From CAVQAH01 sp963784195 (lineage in GTDB: Bacteria; Acidobacteriota; Vicinamibacteria; Vicinamibacterales; 2-12-FULL-66-21): 64,000 nucleotides of DNA. The translations under genes and the position numbers were made by a program. This document shows positions 29,460 through 36,970 of this stretch, piece after piece. Where the stretch lies: contig CAWARA010000027.1 of assembly GCA_963784195.1 (NCBI GenBank), positions 56,851-120,850 on the forward strand, in the 5' to 3' direction. Each line of letters starts with the position of its first letter. Position 1 is the first letter of the stretch. The notes beneath the pieces are model-generated. The model worked only from the letters and a program-made list of their open reading frames with translations, searched no databases and was not told the DNA's origin.

Positions 29460-30864
29460 TTATTGGCCCTCGTCGCGCCGTTGGTAGAACGAATCACGTG
29501 TCGTGAAGTAGCGTCGCGCGATGTCGGGTGCCATTCGCGGGATCGTCACGAAGACGTCGTAGGCATTTCGCTGAATCTGCAGCCGCTGACGGTTCATCAA
29601 TCCGGCGCCGAACAGCGCTGTCAGCGCGAGATTCCACCAGACGAATGTCACGACCGCGATGGTCGCGACGAAGTGCCAGGGACCGCGGGGGAGCGAGCGA
29701 AGCAGGCTGGCGAGGCCGATGACGAGCAGGATCGTGAGCGCCACGAAGCGGCGCTGACCGAATGCGCCGGCCACCGTCCACGAGTCGACGCTGCCGCTCA
29801 CGTAGACCTGCGCCATCACCATCACGAGCGCGATGCCACCGATGCGCCTGGTGTCAGCCGGCCCGCGCAACGCGAGGACGACCAGGCCCGCCAGGCCGAG
29901 CATCGCCATGGGCGTCCATGCGAAAAAGCCGTGCTCCGATGATGTCAGCACGTCGAGCGCGTGTGGCGAGTGCCAGCTCATTTTCCGCATGACCAGCGAC
30001 GATGGTCCGGGGCGTCCGTTGAGCGCGGAATATGCGAGCAGCTGCGGGGTGAGCCCGGCGATGAACACCGCGCAGCCGGTAGCGGCGACCAGCGCCGCCT
30101 GGACCCGCCGCTCTTTGACCGCGGTCAGCACCAGATCGAGCGCCGGCCCGATCGCGAAGAACACATCCTGCTCGCGGACCATGGCCATCAGCGCTCCGGA
30201 CAAGCCGAGCGCGACGGCCCCGCCGAGCGACCAGGTCTTTCGAACGTGAAGCCAGATCGTGACGAAGAGCGCCACCGCGAACGCCGAGCAGGCATGGGCG
30301 AACGGCGGCGCCACGTACATATAGAAGAGGAGCGGCGTGCCGAACCAGACGGCGAGGCCGGCGGCGATCGAGTGCCGATCGTGCGCTGCGGCAATCCTCC
30401 GGGCAGCGGCAATCGACAACAGGACCGCCGCGAACGCGTAGAACGCCGATCCGTACGCGATGGCCGCGATGTAGGGCTTCGAGAATCCGTCGGCCGCCAC
30501 CTCGTGCCCGAAGCGCTGGCAGTGCCAGCGCGGTGACGTGTCCGAGCGCATAGAACGGCGCCCAGAGAATCGCCGCGCCCAGCGTGCCGAAGTTCGGGCG
30601 GCGTCCTGCCTCGGTCTGCAGTTCGAGGAACGTTTCGTGGAAGTGCTCCCCCCGGCCGACGTTGCGCTCGTAGAAATAGCGGTATTCGTTCTCGAACGAC
30701 ACGTCGCGATCGAACCAGAGCGATCGCAGGTACGACACGTACTGAATCTCGTCCGAGGCGTAAATCCGCGCCGTCACGGCCGGCAGCGTAAGGCCGAAGA
30801 GCAGCGCGAGGGCAATCAGCTCGCGCCGTGACAGCGCCAGGAGCCCCGCCAGTTGGGTGAGCAA
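29460..30864 (-). CDS. GT39/ArnT-like membrane glycosyltransferase (frameshifted)
   Basis: A multi-helix protein of about 468 residues when joined. The first loop after helix 1 contains ARIYASDEIQYVSYLRSLW, the GT-C acidic Asp-Glu pair, and the C-terminal half has eight or more helices (LAVWFGTPLLFYMYVAPPFA, VATIAVVTFVWWNLALTALF). The frame changes near 30505-30520: ALGHVTALALPA should join HEVAADGFSKPYIAAIAYGS. The TTG start at 30864 follows the CPBP gene by 12 bases. Likely transfers a polyprenyl-linked sugar, or is an uncharacterised dolichyl-phosphate-type mannosyltransferase homologue. Confidence 0.75.
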
Positions 30865-30876
30865 TATCTGGAAATG

Positions 30877-31629
30877 TTAGCGCAGCGCCATGTAATTCAC
30901 GAGTTGCGCGAGGTTGAACGTGGCGTGGCTGACCATCGGCGCTACCACGCTGCGGCGCAGCAGGTAGAGCGAGCCCCACACGGCACCGAGCAGTCCCGTG
31001 GCGATCATGGCATCGTGGCCCTGCTCGAGATGGCCGAGGCCGAACATCGCGCTGAACACGAGCAGACCGACGAGGCCGCCCCCCAGGTACTGATCGAACC
31101 TATGCAGGATGAATCCGCGCTGCAGTTCCTCGCGGACCCCGCCGGCAACCATCACGACAAAGGCAAAGATGATCGCATCCTGACGGTTCTTGAGCATGTC
31201 TTCGAGCGGATTCTGCGGAACGTTGTGCAGGGAGGGCGCGAACGTCCGGATTGCGAAAATGACGACCATGATCAGCATGAAGATCGCCGGCATGAGGATC
31301 AGGCCAAGCGCGGCTTCACGCCACGGCCGGTGCGGTCCGACAAGGACCTGCCACGGGCTCTCGCGGTGGGCGCGGAGAAAGAACAGCACGAGGCTGATCA
31401 CGATCACCGTGTCGACGAGCGAGAGCGTGAAGACGAAGGCGGGGGACAGGTCGCCCGCGGGCGTGCGGAACCGCATGCCAAGGGCGCTGAGCACTCCGAT
31501 CACGAACAGTTGAGATGGGAAGCCCGAACACAGCGTGACCTCGAAGAGCGCTGCCAGCCGCTGGACGGGTAGAATCCGCGGCGGCAGCGATAAGGGGACG
31601 TCGTGCGGCTCCGGCGCCGGCTCGAACAC
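30877..31629 (-). CDS. CPBP-family intramembrane metalloprotease
   Basis: A 250-residue membrane protein with about six to eight helices. The glutamate motif is GVREELQRGFIL (EExxxR type), the second motif FGLGHLEQG supplies a zinc-ligand histidine, and the third is VAPMVSHATFNLAQ. These are the CAAX-protease/bacteriocin-processing (Abi) features. Bacterial members are linked to prenyl-protein processing or bacteriocin self-immunity; here no CAAX protein is visible. The start is GTG at 31629. It lies at the upstream end of the minus-strand glycan operon. Confidence 0.86.
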   Translation of the reverse strand: MFEPAPEPHDVPLSLPPRILPVQRLAALFEVTLCSGFPSQLFVIGVLSALGMRFRTPAGDLSPAFVFTLSLVDTVIVISLVLFFLRAHRESPWQVLVGPHRPWREAALGLILMPAIFMLIMVVIFAIRTFAPSLHNVPQNPLEDMLKNRQDAIIFAFVVMVAGGVREELQRGFILHRFDQYLGGGLVGLLVFSAMFGLGHLEQGHDAMIATGLLGAVWGSLYLLRRSVVAPMVSHATFNLAQLVNYMALR

Positions 31630-31647
31630 CTTCCGAATCTACAACGT

Positions 31648-32587
31648 TTAGCGATCGACGCGCACGCGCATCGTGATCGGCTCGGTCAGCTTGGTGGATA
31701 CGCTGGTGCCGGCGGGTACGGTCACCTCCTTGCCGCGCGTGGACAGCACGACGCCGGTCCCCGCGCCGCCGCCGATCGCCGCGCCCTTGGCGGCGCCGTC
31801 GCCGCCGCCGAGCAGCCCGCCGATGACCGCGCCGGCAGCCGCGCCGCCGCCGATCTTCGCGGCATCTTGCTTCTTGGTGGCCTCGGCTTCGCGCGCGATG
31901 CTGTTCGTCCGGATCGTCAGACGTTCGGCGTCACCCTTGACGTCGAGCGACGAGAACCGAAACGCCACGCGCGCCAGACCCTTGACTCGTCCCGAGCGCT
32001 CCGCTTCCGTGACGGTGCCCGAGACCGTCGACCCTGCGGGGATCACCTCGACGCCATCCACGATGACCGGTCGTCGAATCGTGCCGCGCACGCGATCCTC
32101 GACCTGGCTGGTCGCGGACCCGACTGTCGTGCCCAACTCGATCGGCAGGACCGTCCCGGCGGGAACCGTGACTTCCTTGAATGCCGGTGGCGGCGGCGCC
32201 GGCCTTTCGGCTGGCGCAGGTGCGGGGTAGCGGCCGGCCTCCTGACGGATGGCGGCGCCGGCGGATCGGCAGCGGCGGCCTGCTGCCGCGGCGCTTCGAC
32301 CGGTGCGCTTGGCGTGCTCGCCGCGGGCGCTTCCACAGCCGGAGGCATCGTCGCTCCTCGCAACGCCACGATTTCGGAGCGCGGCACCCTCGTCCGCTGG
32401 CCGTCGCGGAGCTCGAGCACGACCTCCTGTGCCTGCGCCTCAACCAGGCGTCCGGAGACCTTCACGCCGTCCCTTTTCTCGACCGTGACCTCGCTGCCGT
32501 TGGGAATTTGCAGCCCCTCCGGCTGTTTCGAGCAGCCGCCGCGAGCGCCACGATCATCACACCGACACTGAGCCTTAAGCTCTTCAT
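31648..32587 (-). CDS. Lipoprotein with glycine-zipper C-terminal domain (two frameshifts)
   Basis: The ATG at 32587 opens MKSLRLSVGVMIVALAAA, which should run into GCSKQPEGLQIPNG, a lipobox with Cys as lipidation site; a missing base near 32543 separates the two. After a Pro/Ala linker the frame changes again near 32250 to PAERPAPPPPAFKEVTVPAG. The C-terminal half has VIPAGSTVSGTVTEAERSGR, a barrel-like segment, and a glycine zipper AAAGAVIGGLLGGGDGAAKG, as in outer-membrane or conjugation-associated (TrbI-like) proteins. Probably an outer-membrane-attached lipoprotein. Function unknown. Confidence 0.68.
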
Positions 32588-32633
32588 TTTCTATAACCTC
32601 CGCCACAGACGAGCTTTGCAATGCCCATGCCCC

Positions 32634-32688
32634 GTCGGCCCGTCGACACGGCTCAGGGCGACCGCTCAGCTTTGTCGAAGGGTCGCCA
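32634..32688. repeat. CTTCGACAAGCTCAGG-type palindrome
   Basis: CGTCGACACGGCTCAGGGCG on the left and GCTCAGCTTTGTCGAAGG on the right are imperfect complements, matching the widespread CCTTCGACAAGCTCAGG intergenic hairpin of diverse bacteria. It lies between the divergent lipoprotein and sigma-54 regulator genes. Confidence 0.6.
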
Positions 32689-32730
32689 TGTATTTCTTAC
32701 GTCCGTCTGGTACACTCGACTAATAGCGAT

Positions 32731-34125
32731 ATGGAAGAAACGATCTCGTCAGACACCCCGGGTGAGCGGGTGTTGATCGTCGAAGACGATCATTCGACTC
32801 GCACCGGGTTGGCTGAGCTCGTCCTGAACTGGGGGTTCCAGACCGACGAAGCCCCGGACGGCGAGGAAGCGCTTCGCAAGGTCACCAGCTTTCGGCCGGC
32901 GATCATCGTGAGCGACCTCGTCATGCCGCGCATGGGCGGGCACGACCTGCTGCGCGCGCTGAAAGACCAGCTCTCCGACATTACCTTCATCCTGCTGACT
33001 GCGCAGGGCACTATCGAGTCCGCCGTCGAAGCCATCAAAGACGGCGCGTACGACTATTTGAGCAAGCCGGTCGATCCCCAGCGGCTCAAGATTCTGCTGG
33101 AAAAGGCTGTCGAACGTCAGGAAACGCTGCGCGAGGTGCGCCTGCTGCGGCGTCAGCTCCGCGAGCAGGGCAGCTTCGGGCGCATCGTCGGCAACAGTCC
33201 GGGGATTCGTTCTCTGTATCGGGTGATCGAGCAGGCGGCGCCAACGGCGGCGTCGGTGCTGATCTGGGGCGAGTCGGGAACCGGCAAGGAACTCATCGCG
33301 CAGACGGTTCACGAGCTGAGCCCGCGGGCGACGTTCCCGTTCGTCGCAATCAATTGCGCCGCCATTCCGGAGACCCTGCTGGAGAGCGAGATCTTCGGTC
33401 ACGAGAAGGGGGCGTTCACGGGCGCGCACGACCGCCGGACCGGCGTGTTCGAGCTCGCGCATCGGGGGACGCTGTTCCTCGACGAGATCGCCGAGATGCA
33501 GCCGGCGACACAGGTAAAACTCCTGCGCGTGCTGCAGGAGCGCACGTTCAGGCGTCTCGGTGGACGCCAGGAGCAGACGGTCGACGTTCGTGTGATCGCC
33601 GCCACGAACCAGGATCCGACGGAGGCGGTCCGCGCGGGCAAGCTGCGCGAAGACCTCTATTACCGCCTCAACGTCTTTATGGTAGAACTGCCACCGCTGC
33701 GGCATCGTCGCGAGGACATCCCGCTGCTGGTCCAGGCGTTCTTGAACGAGTTCAACCAGAGGAACAGTAAGTCCGTACGGGCTGTCGGCCAGGACGCGAT
33801 GTACCTTCTCGAGCGCTATCCCTGGCCAGGGAACATCCGCGAGCTGCGCAACGTGATCGAGCGCGCCACGATTCTGGCGGACGCCGACTTCATCGAACAG
33901 CGTCATCTGCCGCCGACCGTCGTCACACGGAGCGAGGAGTCGCTGCCGACCGTGACGCTGGCGCCCGGCACGACCGTCGACGAAGCCGAGCGCCGGCTGA
34001 TTCTGCTGACGCTGGAGCACACGCGCAACAACAAGACGCGCGCGGCCGAGATCCTGGGCATCAGCCTGAAGACGCTGCACAACAAGCTCAATCGGATGAA
34101 ACAGGAAACGGGAGTCAGGAGCTAG
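32731..34125 (+). CDS. Sigma-54-dependent response regulator, NtrC family
   Basis: 464 residues. Receiver domain with the phospho-acceptor Asp62 (IIVSDLVMPRMGG) and acidic pocket VEDD; AAA+ domain with Walker A GESGTGKE (from about residue 180), the sigma-54 contact loop GAFTGA (about 227-232) and Walker B LFLDEIAEM; a C-terminal Fis-type helix-turn-helix (TRAAEILGISLKTLHNKL). It drives sigma-54 promoters, and the downstream sensor kinase is its likely partner. Start ATG at 32731; a TGGTACACT element at 32708-32716 resembles an extended -10. Targets are unknown. Confidence 0.93.
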   Translation: MEETISSDTPGERVLIVEDDHSTRTGLAELVLNWGFQTDEAPDGEEALRKVTSFRPAIIVSDLVMPRMGGHDLLRALKDQLSDITFILLTAQGTIESAVEAIKDGAYDYLSKPVDPQRLKILLEKAVERQETLREVRLLRRQLREQGSFGRIVGNSPGIRSLYRVIEQAAPTAASVLIWGESGTGKELIAQTVHELSPRATFPFVAINCAAIPETLLESEIFGHEKGAFTGAHDRRTGVFELAHRGTLFLDEIAEMQPATQVKLLRVLQERTFRRLGGRQEQTVDVRVIAATNQDPTEAVRAGKLREDLYYRLNVFMVELPPLRHRREDIPLLVQAFLNEFNQRNSKSVRAVGQDAMYLLERYPWPGNIRELRNVIERATILADADFIEQRHLPPTVVTRSEESLPTVTLAPGTTVDEAERRLILLTLEHTRNNKTRAAEILGISLKTLHNKLNRMKQETGVRS

Positions 34126-34126
34126 A

Positions 34127-34164
34127 CGCGCGACGAGACACGAACCACGGACCACGAACCACGG
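34127..34164. repeat. Half of a GTGGTTCGTAG palindrome
   Basis: CGCGACGAGACACGAACCAC then GGACCACGAACCACGG is a single right arm of the repeat family found at 9997 and 25665, without a nearby left arm. It separates the response regulator stop from its sensor kinase, a 55-base gap. Confidence 0.7.
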
Positions 34165-34180
34165 GTTTGGTTCACGAACA

Positions 34181-36046
34181 TTGTCAATCAAAGCTAAACA
34201 GGTCGCTGGCGTCACATCGCTCGTGGTCGTGGTCGTCCTGGTCATGAGCGGATGGCAGATGTCCACGCTCATGCGGCTGCGCCTCGAGCAGACCCAGGCG
34301 GGAGCGCAGCTCCTCGCCGACTCCCTGTTTCAGCGCGTCAACGCCGTCGTCGCGGATGGCCCGCTGGATCCGTATGCGGCCCTTCGCCAGGACAGCGGCA
34401 TCCGATCGATCCTCGAAGCCAGCATCGCTTACACCGAGAACCAGAACCTGCTCTACACCGCGATCGTCGACCCGGACGGGGTGGCGATTGCGCACAGCTC
34501 GCCCTCGCTCCAGGGGACGTTGATGCCGGAGCTGGAGGACTTTCAGAACATCGTGGGGGCGGGGGTCATCGACCAGGCGAAGGCGATTTACTCCGAGCGG
34601 CGCTTCGAGCTGAAGCAGCCGATTGTGTCCGGGGCGCAGCCCTTTGGCGCGATTCGCGTCGGCGTTTCCACGTTGCTGGTGCGCAAAGAGGTGCGGGAAG
34701 GACTCTATCGTGCGGCGCAGACGGCGATCGCGGCGCTGGTAATCTCGATGGTCGTGGCGATGGTGCTCGCGCAGTGGATGCTGCGTCCGATCCACGTCAT
34801 CCAGAGCGGCCTCAGCCGCCTTGGCCGTGGCGAGCTCGACGTCACGCTCGACCTGCCGGAGCAGGAATTCAAGGACCTCGGCAGCTCGTTCGATGCCGTG
34901 AGCGCCCAGCTTTCTGCGATCCGATCACAGGCGATGTCCTCGGCACCGACCGACTTCGAGTCGGTGATGGAGAACCTCGAGGATGCGATGGCGCTCTTCT
35001 CGCCGCAGGGAGAGCTGATCTTCAGCAACTCCGCGATGCGCGCGATGTTGCCGAGCACTGACCGACAACCCTGGCGCGGCGGCGGCCGTTTCGAAGCTGC
35101 CTTCGGAACATCCGGTTCGCCAGCTCGTCGAACGCGCGCTGGCCGGGCGAAAGTCGCAGGGGCCCGTGTCGATCACGCTCGGCGCGGCAAGCGAGGCAGA
35201 GCAGGAAGCGCCGGAGCACCTGCTGCAGTGCCACGCGATCGAAGATTCGAGCGGCCGGTTCCTCGGTGCGATGCTCGTCGCGCGGAACCTCGGCTACCTG
35301 AGTCACGTGCACACGACGCTGAACTACTCCCGCAAGCTGGCGGCGCTCGGCCGTCTGATGGCGGGCGTCGCGCACGAGGTGAAAAACCCGCTGAACGCGA
35401 TGACCATTCATCTCGAGCTTCTGAAGCAGAAGATGGCGGCGGTCCGCGAACCGGTCACCGTATCGGCCGGCGGATCAACGACCACGCCCGCGGGACGGAC
35501 GGTCGACCTCACGAAGCACGTGAACATCATCGCCGACGAGATCCGGCGGCTCGATCAGGTCGTCGTTGGGTTCTTGAAGTTTGCCCGGCCTGACGAGCTC
35601 AAGCTGCAGCCGGTTCAACTTTGTCGCTGATCAACGAAGTCGTGTCGATGACGGGGCCAGAGGCCGAGCGGCGCAACGTATCGATCAAGACTGAGTGTCC
35701 GCCGACGTTGCCGGACATCAACGCAGACCCCGGCATGCTGCAGCAGGCGCTGCTGAACCTCGCCATCAACGCCTGTCAGGCGATGCCCGACGGAGGCACC
35801 CTGCGGATCACCGCCCGCACGGCTCCCAGGCGCCGGGTGGTCGTCGAAATCGAGGACACCGGGGTGGGCATTCCGCCGGAGAACCTTGGCCAGATTTTCG
35901 ACCTGTATTTCACGACCAAGGAAAAGGGCAACGGCATCGGGCTGTCGATGGTCTTCAGGATTGTCCAGCTCCATGACGGCGACATCGAGGTCCAGTCGAC
36001 GCCGGGCCGCGGGACGACATTCAAGCTGTTGTTCCCGCAGGCGTAG
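34181..36046 (+). CDS. Sensor histidine kinase, partner of the NtrC-type regulator (two frameshifts)
   Basis: About 620 residues when joined. It starts at a TTG at 34181 with a membrane helix (TSLVVVVVLVMSGWQMSTL), a periplasmic sensor (about 30-175), a second helix (ALVISMVVAMVLAQWML), HAMP, and a PAS-like segment (ENLEDAMALFSPQGELIFSN). The frame shifts near 35063 (should read DNPGAAAAVSKLPSE) and near 35620 (QPVQL to SLINEVVSM). The H-box is GVAHEVKNPLNAM with the phosphorylated histidine; N-box NLAINACQAMPDGG; G-boxes DTGVGIPPENL and GNGIGLSM. NtrB-like architecture; the ligand is unknown. Confidence 0.88.
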
Positions 36047-36076
36047 GGGTGTACCGTAGTTGCGGACGGGATTGAA

Positions 36077-36655
36077 ATGAAGAAGCTTCTCTTGCTCGCG
36101 CTGCTCGTGCCGGCTGCCGCCTGCGCGTCGGCGCGCGCACAGACGCAGCCTGTCGAGCATCCGCCGATGGCTGTGCCGCCGGTTCCGCCGAGGATTATCG
36201 AGGCGCCGGCTGCGGTCGTGCCTCAGCCGCTCGAACCCGTGGCCGAAATGCCGACCGCTCCCGCCAACCCGCCACGATCGCGGCCGCCTCAGCGGGACCC
36301 GGCCAAGGGCAACAGCACCGATCCAAAGGCCGAGGCCAAACCGCCTGACGTTCCGGCTGATCCGGCCAATCCCCCGATTGCGACTCTGCCGGTTCCGCCA
36401 CTACGTCCCCAGGGCTCCGCCGAGGGGCCCGAAATGGCCCGCCGCATCCGTGAAACGTTGGACCGGGCTACGAAGATGCTCGATACCATCGATATCCGGA
36501 CGTTGAGCAGCGAGCGGAAGGTCAACTACGACACCGCGCGCGACTTCATCAAGCAGGCGGAAGAGGCGATCAGGCAGGACAAGCTGGTTTTTGCGAAGAA
36601 CCTCGCCGATCGCGCCGAGCAGGTCGCAAAAGAGCTCGGCGGACGCCTGTCGTAG
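36077..36655 (+). CDS. Pro-rich lipoprotein with C-terminal helical domain
   Basis: 192 residues. Signal LLLLALLVPAAAC ends with a lipobox cysteine near residue 16. A Pro/Ala-rich spacer (about 25-115) leads to a charged helical domain at the C-terminus (RRIRETLDRATKMLDTIDIR then KQAEEAIRQDKLVFAKNLAD), which looks like a short tetratricopeptide- or coiled-coil-type bundle. It follows the kinase gene by 30 bases and may be co-transcribed with the two-component pair, acting as an envelope component of the same response. No family is recognised. Confidence 0.7.
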   Translation: MKKLLLLALLVPAAACASARAQTQPVEHPPMAVPPVPPRIIEAPAAVVPQPLEPVAEMPTAPANPPRSRPPQRDPAKGNSTDPKAEAKPPDVPADPANPPIATLPVPPLRPQGSAEGPEMARRIRETLDRATKMLDTIDIRTLSSERKVNYDTARDFIKQAEEAIRQDKLVFAKNLADRAEQVAKELGGRLS

Positions 36656-36705
36656 CCTTGTCGCCTGATTCCTCCTCCATAAAATAGGGCGTTCGGACGA
36701 ACCCG

Positions 36706-36736
36706 TTGACATTTTGCGCAATAGGTCAATATCTTG
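36706..36736 (+). promoter_or_regulatory. Promoter overlapping NrdR box 1
   Basis: TTGACA at 36706-36711 is an exact -35 consensus. With an 18-base spacer it is followed by TATCTT (36730-36735) as a 4/6 -10. NrdR box 1 core CAATATCTTG (36727-36736) overlaps this -10, the arrangement expected for a repressor site. Assignment is by sequence only. Confidence 0.55.
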
Positions 36737-36739
36737 CGC
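36724..36739 (+). promoter_or_regulatory. NrdR box 1
   Basis: GGTCAATATCTTGCGC agrees with the NrdR consensus (acaCwAtATaTwGtgt) at 10 of 16 positions, including most of the central core. Its core C lies 32 bases upstream of the core C in box 2, about three helical turns, as in known NrdR operators. Confidence 0.6.
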
Positions 36740-36755
36740 CTGCCCTAAAAAAGCA

Positions 36756-36771
36756 GCACAATATGTGGTAG
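36756..36771 (+). promoter_or_regulatory. NrdR box 2
   Basis: GCACAATATGTGGTAG agrees with the NrdR consensus at 11 of 16 positions (CAATATGT core). Paired with box 1 at 32-base phase. The NrdR repressor, a zinc-ribbon/ATP-cone protein, senses nucleotide levels and controls ribonucleotide reductase genes. Confidence 0.6.
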
Positions 36772-36779
36772 ATCAGGTC

Positions 36780-36808
36780 TTGACAACCACGTAAACAGAG
36801 TCCATATT
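36780..36808 (+). promoter_or_regulatory. Second possible promoter for nrdJ
   Basis: TTGACA at 36780-36785 is followed at 17 bases by CATATT (36803-36808, 4/6 match to TATAAT). The NrdR boxes lie just upstream. Either this or the site at 36706 could drive nrdJ. Confidence 0.45.
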
Positions 36809-36970
36809 TGTCCGCCAGCGCGACAGACCAGCGAGCCTTCCCAGCCTCGCAAGACTCGCAGAAAACGTGAGTCAATGCCTGCTCGCCGCTTCCACGACAA
36901 CTGTTCGTTTCGGGGTTCGCGGCCCTTGGGGGAGGGTCCGTGAATTCGGGCCTTTTTCGGAGGGGACAAC

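Larger units (their letters stand above)
36656..36970. other. Gene-free 315-base leader of nrdJ
   Basis: No coding sequence. The first half is notably AT-richer than the surroundings and carries two promoter-like sites and two NrdR boxes (separate entries). The second half is a GC-rich leader with a possible weak stem (GGCCCT with AGGGTC around 36925-36945) shortly before GGGCCTTTTTC, which could fold as an attenuator but is not convincing. The ribosome site GGAGGGG lies 36959-36965, before ATG at 36971. I do not see a cobalamin riboswitch B12 box. Confidence 0.6.

Noticed and set aside
35040..35630. Separate kinase modules encoded as three genes
   Set aside because: The pieces are collinear parts of one sensor kinase and join cleanly when two single-base shifts are corrected.
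36807..36970. Cobalamin riboswitch in the nrdJ leader
   Set aside because: No B12 box or matching pseudoknot pieces found by eye; NrdR boxes explain regulation better. A covariance-model search would be decisive.
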